DNA from: Alphaproteobacteria bacterium | GTDB taxonomy: Bacteria > Pseudomonadota > Alphaproteobacteria > Micavibrionales > UBA2020 | Direction of reading: 5' to 3' | DNA: 64,000 nucleotides | Assembly: GCA_025934695.1 (NCBI GenBank) | Contig: JAICWS010000001.1 | Span: 1,021,301 to 1,085,300 of the forward strand | Shown: positions 57,769 to 64,000 of the stretch, piece by piece | How positions within the stretch are numbered: the stretch's first letter is position 1 | How the letters are laid out: the number at the start of each line of letters is the position of its first letter | The notes under the pieces: model-generated | Database searches by the model: none | Told to the model about the DNA's origin: nothing | What the model saw: the letters and a program-made list of their open reading frames with translations, nothing else | Program-made: the position numbers and the translations under genes

Positions 57769-58890
57769 ATGCGGTTATCCGAATTCATCCGGCAGAATAC
57801 GCCCGAGATCATGGCGCGATGGGAGGATTATGCTCGCGAGTTCCTCCCCCCTGAACAGGCGATCGACAAATCCTCACTCCGCGACAACATTGCGGCCTTT
57901 CTCAAGCTGCTCGAGGAACGTCTTGATAAAGCACAGCATCCGCCGTCGGATTCCGCGACGTCCTGCGGCGACGCCGCCCAGGTCCATGCCGAACACCGGT
58001 TCCTGTCGGGTTTCGACAGCCTGGAGGTACTCTCGGAATTCGTCGCGCTTCGTGAACGCCTGCTCAACAGCTGGCTCGGCGACCGTGTGCCCGACAAGGA
58101 CGAGATCGTCGACGTGCGCAATTTCAACCGCGTTATGGACGAGCTGATTTCGGAAGCGCTCACCAAATACAGCGAGACGGAAACCAAGGCGCGCACGCTC
58201 TTTCTGGGCACGCTGATCCACGACCTGAAGAACCCGCTGAACGCGATATCACAGGCGGCGCAGACGCTGCCCGCGGTCGGCGGGCTCAACGACAAGCAAA
58301 AGCACCTGGCCTGCCAGATCGGCAAGAGCAGCGCGCGCATCAACGAGCTCGTGACCGCCCTCATCGACGCCACGCGCTTTCGCCTCGGCAAGGGCATGCC
58401 GCTGAATTGCGCCTTGATCGGCCTGGGTGACATTGCCAGGGACGCGATCGAGGAGCTTCGCTCGGCCTACCCGCACAAGGAAATCCGGCTCAGCATCGAG
58501 GGCGACACCTCCGGCTACTGGGATCCGGTGCGCTGCGCCGAAGTGGTGTCGAACCTCACTGCGAATGCGATCCAGCACGGCGACGAGGCGCCGGTCGAGG
58601 TGCGGGTGACGGGGAGCGGCGAAGAGGTGATGATCGCCGTGCACAACAAGGGCGAGCCGATCCCGCCCGAGGCGCTGGTCCATATCTTCGACCCGCTGAA
58701 AAGTCCGCCGCCCAAGGCGAAGGCGGACAAGATGAGCCTGGGCCTCGGCCTGTTCATCGCGCGCGCGGTCATGATGGCGCACGGGGGCGCCCTCAGCGTT
58801 ACCTCCACCGCTGAAGCGGGAACGACTTTCTGCGCCAGCTTCCCGCGCTCCGGCGCCGGCCAGCACGCCGGCGCGGCGTCGGTGCATTGA
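57769..58890 (+). CDS. Soluble histidine kinase, 373 aa
   Basis: This is a paralogue of 11033-12166. The RsbRD_N-like helical N-terminus (MRLSEFIRQNTPEIMARWED) is followed by HisKA with TLIHDLKNPLNAISQAAQTL and HATPase_c with NLTANAIQHGDEAPVEVRV, VHNKGEPIPPEALVHIFDPL and LGLGLFIARAVMM. There is no membrane helix and no adjacent regulator. ATG 57769 with TTGAGGGCGTCG upstream gives the same N-terminus as the paralogue. The short Ala/Gly tail is different. Confidence 0.9.
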   Translation: MRLSEFIRQNTPEIMARWEDYAREFLPPEQAIDKSSLRDNIAAFLKLLEERLDKAQHPPSDSATSCGDAAQVHAEHRFLSGFDSLEVLSEFVALRERLLNSWLGDRVPDKDEIVDVRNFNRVMDELISEALTKYSETETKARTLFLGTLIHDLKNPLNAISQAAQTLPAVGGLNDKQKHLACQIGKSSARINELVTALIDATRFRLGKGMPLNCALIGLGDIARDAIEELRSAYPHKEIRLSIEGDTSGYWDPVRCAEVVSNLTANAIQHGDEAPVEVRVTGSGEEVMIAVHNKGEPIPPEALVHIFDPLKSPPPKAKADKMSLGLGLFIARAVMMAHGGALSVTSTAEAGTTFCASFPRSGAGQHAGAASVH

Positions 58891-58899
58891 AAGAACAGC

Positions 58900-59019
58900 C
58901 GCAACCCCCGGCGCAAGCCGGGGTCTAAAATATTTCCGTCGGCTGGGTGGCTCCGTTCTTGGAATGGAACCGCCATACATACGGATACATGCAAGACCCC
59001 GGCTTTCGCCGGGGTTGCG
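58900..59019. repeat. Long palindromic repeat, class 1
   Basis: CGCAACCCCCGGCGCAAGCCGGGG and CCCCGGCTTTCGCCGGGGTTGCG with a GGTGGCTCCGTTCT core, between convergent genes. Confidence 0.8.
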
Positions 59020-59037
59020 TAACAAGGGTGCGGGCGC

Positions 59038-60558
59038 TTACGCCTTTTCGCTTTCCTTCTTCTTGTCCTTGCGGTGGACCAGCGCGTCGATCAGGTCCTG
59101 CGGCGCCGTCGCGGCCGCCTTGCCGGAGGGCATGGGCGTCGCGAATGTGCCGGATGGCGTCACCGAGGGAATCGTGCCGAGACGGCGGCTCGCTTCGGCG
59201 CTGCCGCCTTCGGCTGCCTTGGCGTACCATTTGCGGCGCTCAGACAGGTCCGCGGCCGCCTCGCCCAGTTTCATTTGGGCGAAAGTGGAACCGGCTTCGG
59301 CGGCCTTGACGAGCCAGCGCTGCGATTCCTCCGGATCCTTCGCAAGGCCGTGACCGTCGGCATAGGCTTCGGAGAGACGGTACATGCTGAAATGATCGCC
59401 CGCGGCGGCGGCGCGTTTGTACCAGTCGACGGCCAGCGCGTCGTTGCGCGCCGTGCCTTCGCCGAAATAATAGCATTCGGCCACGCCCGCCATGCCGCCC
59501 TTGTTTCCCTGGTCCGCCGCGAGACGGTACCAGCGGAAGGCCTCGCCGAAATTCTTGGGAACGCCCGCGCCCGTGCGATAGCAGTAGCCGAGCCAGCACT
59601 GGGCGTCGGCATACTGGCGCTGCGCGGACTCGAGGAACCAGTGCACGGCGCGCGCCTGGTCCTGCTTCACCTTGCCGCCCCTGAAAAACATCTTGCCCAC
59701 GGCGAATTTATCGGCCGCGCCGCCGTTGCGCGCCTTGTCCTCGTAATATTTTTCTTCCGTCCCCTCGCCGGCCGCGCCGTCGCCCAGGTCGCGCGCGCGG
59801 CGCCATATTTCCTTCGCCTGCGCGGGCGTCAGCGCATAATGCTGGGCGATATGGTCCGCCATGTCGATCGTCTCTTTGGGCCCGAGGTTTTCGAACTGGA
59901 CCGAGGGCTCATCCTTTACGACATGCGCGATGACCTGCGTCGTCATATGCTCCCAGTCGCCAGTGTAGCGCGACGCCGCCTTGAGCAGGACGAGCGCGCG
60001 GTCGGCCGCCTTTTCGCTCATCAGCCGCACGCCCTGCTGGGGCCCGAAGCGCTGGATGCAGCGGATGGCCCCGAAAGCGTCGGCCGCGGACTCGCCGTGC
60101 AGCACGCCGTCGTCGCCCCTGTAATAGCCCTCGGGCACGAGCTGGTGACCCAGCTCATGGTCGAGGCTGAAGACCCGGTCGACATGGTGGCGCTGGCGGT
60201 CGAGGTTGATGACGACGTACCAGAGGTCCGGATAATCGGCGCTGCGCACCGCGCAGCTGGAGCCGCCGGAAAGCGACCTAAGCACCGACTGGCGCACGCA
60301 TTTGACGCGGCCGGCATCGTTCTTGTGCTTGTCCCAGGCGGGGCCGTGGCAGACAAGCTCGGCGCTGGCGTTCCGGTCCGCGGGACCGGCGCTCACGAAA
60401 AACACCGTGTCGCGCAATTGCGGGAACATCACCAGAGCGGCATCGGCTTCCCGGCCCAGGTCGAACACATAGTCCTTGATCGCGATATAGGTCAGGCTTC
60501 CCTCCCCCGGTTCGGCGGCGCTCCTCCCATCATAGGAACTTGGCGTTAAAAATCGCAT
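59038..60558 (-). CDS. Zincin-like domain fused to Sel1 repeats, 506 aa
   Basis: Residues 30-230 form a likely metalloprotease domain: HELGH (134-138) matches HEXXH and GESAADAFGAI (E156) provides a possible third ligand. It shares the HEXXH logic, but not obvious sequence, with the two membrane zincins in this window. Residues 260-460 hold at least five Sel1 repeats (AVHWFLESAQRQYADAQCWL, AFRWYRLAADQGNKGGMAGV, AVDWYKRAAAAGDHFSMYRL, RWLVKAAEAGSTFAQMKL). There is no signal peptide, so it may be cytoplasmic or exported by a non-Sec route. The tail is Lys-rich. Confidence 0.75.
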   Translation of the reverse strand: MRFLTPSSYDGRSAAEPGEGSLTYIAIKDYVFDLGREADAALVMFPQLRDTVFFVSAGPADRNASAELVCHGPAWDKHKNDAGRVKCVRQSVLRSLSGGSSCAVRSADYPDLWYVVINLDRQRHHVDRVFSLDHELGHQLVPEGYYRGDDGVLHGESAADAFGAIRCIQRFGPQQGVRLMSEKAADRALVLLKAASRYTGDWEHMTTQVIAHVVKDEPSVQFENLGPKETIDMADHIAQHYALTPAQAKEIWRRARDLGDGAAGEGTEEKYYEDKARNGGAADKFAVGKMFFRGGKVKQDQARAVHWFLESAQRQYADAQCWLGYCYRTGAGVPKNFGEAFRWYRLAADQGNKGGMAGVAECYYFGEGTARNDALAVDWYKRAAAAGDHFSMYRLSEAYADGHGLAKDPEESQRWLVKAAEAGSTFAQMKLGEAAADLSERRKWYAKAAEGGSAEASRRLGTIPSVTPSGTFATPMPSGKAAATAPQDLIDALVHRKDKKKESEKA

Positions 60559-60638
60559 AACCCCGCTGCCTTAGGCAAAAAAAGGCTATTTTTTCAGGTC
60601 ATTAGGGCCGGTTTCCAAAAGGCTGGGACAAAAGCACA

Positions 60639-60754
60639 CGCAACCCCGGCGAAGGCCGGGGTCCACGGACTACTTCATCGATCTCGTAACCGGTGGATGT
60701 CAGTTCTACACGGTCGTCCAAGTCCGTGAACCCCGGCCTTCGCCGGGGTTACGC
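60639..60754. repeat. Long palindromic repeat, class 1
   Basis: CGCAACCCCGGCGAAGGCCGGGG and CCCCGGCCTTCGCCGGGGTTACG, with an inner GTCCACGGACT/AGTCCGTGAAC pair. Confidence 0.8.
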
Positions 60755-60805
60755 TGGTTTTTATTTGACGCGCTTTTTGGCCGAAACACGCACCCATCCA
60801 AAGCA

Positions 60806-60840
60806 AATCCCCCCGGATGCGGAAAGCACCCGGGGGGATT
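60806..60840 (-). terminator. Terminator of the YflT-like gene
   Basis: AATCCCCCCGG and CCGGGGGGATT form an 11-bp stem 18 bases after the stop at 60858, read on the minus strand and followed by TGCTTT. Confidence 0.6.
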
Positions 60841-60857
60841 AAGCAAGAACCAGAAAT

Positions 60858-61427
60858 TTACAGCGTGCCGGGGCGGCTGTCCATTTCGGACAGCTTGATC
60901 GTATTGATCGAGGATTCGCCCGCGGAGGAAATATCCTGCGCGCCGGTTTCTTCCAGCAGGTCTTTATAGTTGGAGACTTCTTCCGACGTATCGCAATGGA
61001 CGGACAACAGCACGCCGCCGTCTTTCACGTAGCCTTCGTAGCGCTTGGCTTCATATTCCGGAACGCCCATGCCGGACAGCGCGCCGATCAGGCCGCCGAC
61101 CACGCCGCCCGTCCCGACGCCGGCCAGCAGCGCCATGATCGGGCCCGCGGCGATGAAGGGGCCGAGGCCCGGAATGGAGAGCGAGCCGATCCCCGCGAGC
61201 AGACCGATCGCGCCGCCGATGACGCCGCCGGTGGTCGCGCCGGTCGTCGTGCCTTCAGGCGCCTTGGTGTTTTTCTCGACCGCGAACTGCCGCGTGCTGT
61301 CGTTGTCGGGCAGCAGCACGGAGATGTCGTTTTCGGGAAGGCCCGTGGCGAGGAGCTTGTCCACCGCCAGTTCCGCCTGCGCGATGGTTTTATAGATCCC
61401 GAAGACCGCTGTGTTTTTACCAGCCAT
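60858..61427 (-). CDS. General stress protein with YflT-like domain, 189 aa
   Basis: The N-terminal region (TAVFGIYKTIAQAELAVDKL, NDISVLLPDND) resembles the YflT/GSP17M domain. A Gly-rich membrane-like hairpin (residues 62-115, with GGVIGGAIGLLAGIGSLSIP and GGVVGGLIGALSGMGVP) is followed by a second alpha/beta segment (GYVKDGGVLLSVHCDTSEEV). Proteins of this type are induced by general stress. It sits beside a BON protein and a cold-shock protein, a plausible stress cluster. Confidence 0.82.
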   Translation of the reverse strand: MAGKNTAVFGIYKTIAQAELAVDKLLATGLPENDISVLLPDNDSTRQFAVEKNTKAPEGTTTGATTGGVIGGAIGLLAGIGSLSIPGLGPFIAAGPIMALLAGVGTGGVVGGLIGALSGMGVPEYEAKRYEGYVKDGGVLLSVHCDTSEEVSNYKDLLEETGAQDISSAGESSINTIKLSEMDSRPGTL

Positions 61428-61447
61428 GATTTTATTCCTTTCAAAAA

Positions 61448-61834
61448 TTAGCGTGTGACGGACATTTCATCGGTGACGGAAGCGCCGCCGGTGACGGTGT
61501 TGGCCCGGTTCAGGATATCCATCTTCTCGCGTTCGGACTTGACGGGCCCTTTCAGGGTCACCACGCCGTCGCGCGTGATGATCTTGATGTTGTGCCCGTA
61601 AGAAGACAGCGCTTTATCGGAGACGACCGATTTGCGGATCAGCCGGGTGATTTCGCGGTCGCTTTTCGACGAACCCTGCTGGTCCGCCGTGACTGCGCCC
61701 CGGCTGCCGTCCAGCTTGTTCATCCCGGTATTGTCGGACTTGATGGTGTCGGCTGCCTGCGCCAGCGAAGCGCCGGCCAGAAGCGATATCGTCAGCGCGC
61801 AAAGGAATGAGCGTATTTCTGTGTGATGTTTCAT
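61448..61834 (-). CDS. Periplasmic BON-domain protein, 128 aa
   Basis: A signal peptide ends SLAQA (about residue 27). A single BON domain fills residues 55-125 (SDREITRLIRKSVVSDKALS, NIKIITRDGVVTLKGPVKSE, RANTVTGGASVTDEMSV). BON domains bind phospholipid or other envelope components, as in OsmY. GAAATGGAGGCATGCA precedes ATG 61834. Confidence 0.9.
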   Translation of the reverse strand: MKHHTEIRSFLCALTISLLAGASLAQAADTIKSDNTGMNKLDGSRGAVTADQQGSSKSDREITRLIRKSVVSDKALSSYGHNIKIITRDGVVTLKGPVKSEREKMDILNRANTVTGGASVTDEMSVTR

Positions 61835-61927
61835 TGCATGCCTCCATTTCTTAGGCGCAAACGCCTTTGTTGTGCAGGCGTTCCCCGAATGGACGATGCG
61901 CAACCGCAGGGCATTCCCGCGGCGCAA

Positions 61928-61972
61928 AAAAAAAGGAGACACGAAGAACCGAGGTCCTTGTGTCTCCCGCCT
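61928..61972 (-). terminator. Strong Rho-independent terminator, possible sRNA end
   Basis: On the minus strand GGAGACAC pairs with GTGTCTCC and is followed by nine T. It lies 66 bases downstream of another complete terminator for the cold-shock gene, so it may end an unannotated short transcript. Confidence 0.65.
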
Positions 61973-62037
61973 TGCCAATGACTGATTGCGAAGGTAGTTC
62001 CCGCGTTCCCGTCACCGCTTCGCTTGCCCGTCAAATA

Positions 62038-62078
62038 GAAATCGCCGGAAAACGCGGGTTGCGCTTTCCGGCGATCGA
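62038..62078 (-). terminator. Terminator of the cold-shock gene
   Basis: On the minus strand CGCCGGAAAGCGC and GCGTTTTCCGGCG form a long stem followed by ATTTCTATTT, 14 bases after the cold-shock stop. Confidence 0.75.
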
Positions 62079-62091
62079 AGAAAAGATCGGG

Positions 62092-62298
62092 TTAGGCCGC
62101 CGCGCGGATGTTCGTCGCAGCGTCTTTGCCTCTTTCGTTCGCGATGTCGAAAGTCACTTTCTGACCTTCGTTCAGACCGCTCAGGCCGGCTGCCTGGACG
62201 GCGCTGATGTGAACGAACACATCTTTGCCGCCGTCTTCAGGCTGGATGAAGCCGAAGCCTTTTTGAGGGTTGAACCATTTCACTGTACCTTTAGCCAT
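62092..62298 (-). CDS. Cold-shock protein (CspA family), 68 aa
   Basis: A complete cold-shock domain with both RNA-binding motifs, KGFGFIQ (RNP1) and VFVHIS (RNP2), the start [12 protein letters not shown] and typical length. It binds single-stranded RNA or DNA and prevents secondary structure. AAGGAGGCCAAT precedes ATG 62298. The gap of nearly 400 bases upstream suggests a long 5' leader, as is common for cold-shock genes. Confidence 0.95.
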   Translation of the reverse strand: MAKGTVKWFNPQKGFGFIQPEDGGKDVFVHISAVQAAGLSGLNEGQKVTFDIANERGKDAATNIRAAA

Positions 62299-62694
62299 AT
62301 TGGCCTCCTTTAAGAAACGCACTTTTCGTGCAATTGAGCCATCCGCAACGATTGCGTCGGTCTCTATTCGAAAGCAGCGATGTCTTGGGAAAGCCTTTAC
62401 TGGCGAACAAACAAGCAAAACTAAGTAATTCGAATGCAGATAATATAAGCCTGTTTTGCAAGATTTACAATGTTTTTGGGCATAATCCGGAATTTCCCAA
62501 TGAATCCCGGTGCATGCGGCTTTTTTGCCCCCTCACCGGCCGGCGGTGCGGGACGCGTCTGGTCAGGATGATAAGAGATGTTTTTGCGCATGCAGCGCGC
62601 TAGGCTGGGTGGGTGGCGTGGACATATGCGCGACCGGCCCCTCAATCGTCCCAGCCCCCTCGGAGATCTTCATGACATTAAATGGAATTCGGCC
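62299..62694. other. Intergenic region between the cold-shock gene and the divergent gene
   Basis: It probably contains the long leader of the cold-shock gene and promoters in both directions. GCATGCAGCGCGCTAGGCTG at 62588-62607 matches 5609-5628 at 19 of 20 positions. No open frame with a ribosome site was found. Confidence 0.4.
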
Positions 62695-63099
62695 ATGGCG
62701 ATGACGGAAGAGCAGTATCAAGCCCGCATCGCCTTTCTGAAGGGCCAGGTGGCCAAGGTCGCTTTTCCCCGCGACGTCTTCGACAAGATCAAATGGCTCG
62801 TCGGACAGGCGGCGACGCATTTCGACGACATCGACCCTGTCATGTTCGACCTCGCGGAAGATCGGGTGAAGTCCATCCATGCGGCATTGAATGCGGCGGC
62901 GGAGGCGCGGGTGACCTTGTCGTTGCTCGACATGTTCGACCTCGAGCGCCTGAGCCTTGTGGCCGAGCGCGATATTTCCGCGTTTACCGGCGGCAAGCCC
63001 GCCCCCTGGAACAAGCAGGAAATCGTCGCGCTCACCGCCGCGCTCGAAACCTTGCGCAAAACATTCTTCCCGCCAAATCAGGAGGCGCAGCAGGGCTGA
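62695..63099 (+). CDS. Hypothetical protein, 134 aa
   Basis: No family recognised. Helical and acidic (YQARIAFLKGQVAKVAFPRD, FDKIKWLVGQAATHFDDIDP), with a C-terminal helix (KQEIVALTAALETLRKTFFP). ATG 62695 follows GGAATTCGGCC; ATG 62701 is an alternative. There is no signal peptide. It converges with 63135-63512, with 35 bases between stops. Confidence 0.65.
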   Translation: MAMTEEQYQARIAFLKGQVAKVAFPRDVFDKIKWLVGQAATHFDDIDPVMFDLAEDRVKSIHAALNAAAEARVTLSLLDMFDLERLSLVAERDISAFTGGKPAPWNKQEIVALTAALETLRKTFFPPNQEAQQG

Positions 63100-63134
63100 T
63101 CGCTGACCGCCGCTCCTGGCAGGTCTTTTTGGCG

Positions 63135-63512
63135 CTAAGGCTGCGGATGGCTGGACAGGTACCGCTGATAGGCCGCGCGCTCTTCTCTTCCCAGGATCCA
63201 GTCGAACGCATGGAGGATGTTAGCGTCGATTTCGGAATGGTCGAGCTCGCGCGTCGGTCCTTCAAGATATTCCGTGGACAAATAACCCTGCGTCGCAACC
63301 GATGAAGAACCTTCGCGGAAAAAAACGCCGTCGGTGGTATAGCTTTTAACCGTCACGCAATCAAGACCGGTACTGTCTTTTGCGGCGGCTGCCGTGAATG
63401 TATTTCGCACACCGGCCTGTTTTAAGGCTTCGGTAATTTCGTTTACCTGCGCCAGCGCATATTGTTGGGACAGGCTGACGAATTGGCTGTTAAATGCGGT
63501 CAGGGCGCTCAA
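63135..63512 (-). CDS. Hypothetical protein, 125 aa
   Basis: No family recognised. A helical N-terminus (QFVSLSQQYALAQVNEITEA) is followed by a beta-rich middle (TGLDCVTVKSYTTDGVFF) and an acidic helix (DHSEIDANILHAFDWILGRE). AAGGAGAGCAGC precedes ATG 63512. It lies 45 bases after the partial gene at 63558 on the same strand, so the two may form an operon. Confidence 0.65.
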   Translation of the reverse strand: MSALTAFNSQFVSLSQQYALAQVNEITEALKQAGVRNTFTAAAAKDSTGLDCVTVKSYTTDGVFFREGSSSVATQGYLSTEYLEGPTRELDHSEIDANILHAFDWILGREERAAYQRYLSSHPQP

Positions 63513-63557
63513 TGCTGCTCTCCTTTTGTTGCTGTGGGCATGCGGTGGCTCCGGCGA

Positions 63558-64000
63558 TCAGAACTGAGATCCCGCATGGAATGACGGCCCCCAATCGCCC
63601 TGGCAGGTGTCGGGAACGTTTTTAAACGTATCGTCACGCGTGGGAAAAAAGGCGGCCGGCCGCATATATGCTTCCGCAGCGGCAAGAAATTCCTGCCGGA
63701 ATTTCTCTTGCGGATCGCCCGTCTGCTGCGCGGGTCTAGCGGATGCGCCCTTGGGTCCGCGCCTGACGCTTACCGCGCCCGGCGCCGAAATCACAAGATG
63801 TTTGTCGGCGGCGCGTTCGATCATCACGCCATTCAGGACCACCGTATTAAAATCGGGGCTGATGTTGACGCCCGGCGCGAGGCTGCCGTATCGGGTTTTG
63901 ACTTCAACGGCATCATAGGTGTATGCCGTGACCCTGTGGCTTCTGGGGCCGACTTCAATCCGGTCGCCGCCCATGATGACGAAGTTTTTCCCGACCGTGA
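63558..64000 (-). CDS. Hypothetical protein, incomplete at the window edge
   Basis: The frame is open to the end of the window; an internal ATG at 63974 would give 138 residues, but TVGKNFVIMGGD upstream reads like coding sequence, so the true start is probably outside. Beta-rich N-terminal part (RVTAYTYDAVEVKTRYGSLA, FNTVVLNGVMIERAADKHLV) and a helical C-terminal part ending with two Cys/Trp-containing segments. No family recognised. Confidence 0.6.
   Translation of the reverse strand, partial: TVGKNFVIMGGDRIEVGPRSHRVTAYTYDAVEVKTRYGSLAPGVNISPDFNTVVLNGVMIERAADKHLVISAPGAVSVRRGPKGASARPAQQTGDPQEKFRQEFLAAAEAYMRPAAFFPTRDDTFKNVPDTCQGDWGPSFHAGSQF

Noticed and set aside
59074-60549. 491-codon open frame on the plus strand
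   Set aside because: Antisense to the zincin-Sel1 gene; no signal or domain.
1-64000. tRNA, rRNA, integrase and attachment sites
   Set aside because: No cloverleaf-like sequences, rRNA stretches, recombinase genes or direct-repeat borders were recognised by eye. A tRNAscan or BLAST run would be needed to exclude them fully.

Overview
The window is GC-rich chromosomal DNA, most likely from an alphaproteobacterium. The reasons are a cytochrome bo3 operon, abundant CCCCGGCGAAAGCCGGGG-type intergenic palindromes of the kind common in that class, and the mix of Sel1, DUF882, DUF1376 and pirin-family proteins. A Micavibrio- or Rhodospirillales-like relative is a guess. I saw no rRNA, tRNA, integrase or CRISPR array.

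Layout. 0.1-3.6 kb: a small unknown gene, a membrane-anchored protein and a secreted Sel1 protein. 3.9-7.8 kb: a Doc/AbrB-type toxin-antitoxin pair with a perfect palindromic operator, a dihydrofolate-reductase-fold enzyme, a repeat protein with LRR-like SLEGAP repeats, and a pirin. 8.0-12.2 kb: a three-gene ABC exporter (ATPase, HlyD-type fusion protein, FtsX-type permease) and a soluble histidine kinase. 12.2-18.4 kb: an accessory block with a membrane zincin, three ankyrin genes and small unknown genes. 18.5-24.2 kb: a hybrid histidine kinase and cyoABCD with an FNR/FixK-like box upstream. 24.3-38.6 kb: a large accessory island of ankyrin genes, a second zincin, many small unknown proteins, an FMN reductase, a lipoprotein and a DUF882 peptidase. 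38.6-44.5 kb: a phage-derived segment (terminase large and small subunits, DUF1376 replication protein, divergent CI-like repressor) whose repressor is translationally coupled to two membrane PDZ proteins. 44.6-46.3 kb: an AT-rich KAP-type P-loop NTPase, a defence-gene candidate. 46.6-64 kb: lipoproteins, three tandem LRR-like genes, a DUF900 hydrolase, MscS, a pyruvate kinase without its C-terminal domain, cupredoxin/DUF4142, a second soluble histidine kinase, a zincin-Sel1 fusion, stress proteins (YflT-like, BON, cold shock) and unknown genes.

The most striking signal is a dispersed regulon. Seventeen near-identical promoters (TTGACATA plus a 16-18 base spacer and a TATAAT-like -10) lie on both strands. 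Every one sits in front of an accessory gene (ankyrin, LRR-like, zincin, DUF882 peptidase or unknown), and none sits in front of the housekeeping genes. Most are followed by a 100-200 base leader with recurring sequence blocks and two hairpins whose arms differ between copies but still pair, as expected of a structured regulatory RNA. Eight of the encoded proteins, from unrelated families, also end in a similar short tail, V-x-x-[AP]-[LI]-x-[LFY] followed by basic residues. Together these suggest a co-regulated set of interaction or effector proteins that may share a targeting signal. That reading is inference; the shared promoters, leaders and tails are visible directly.
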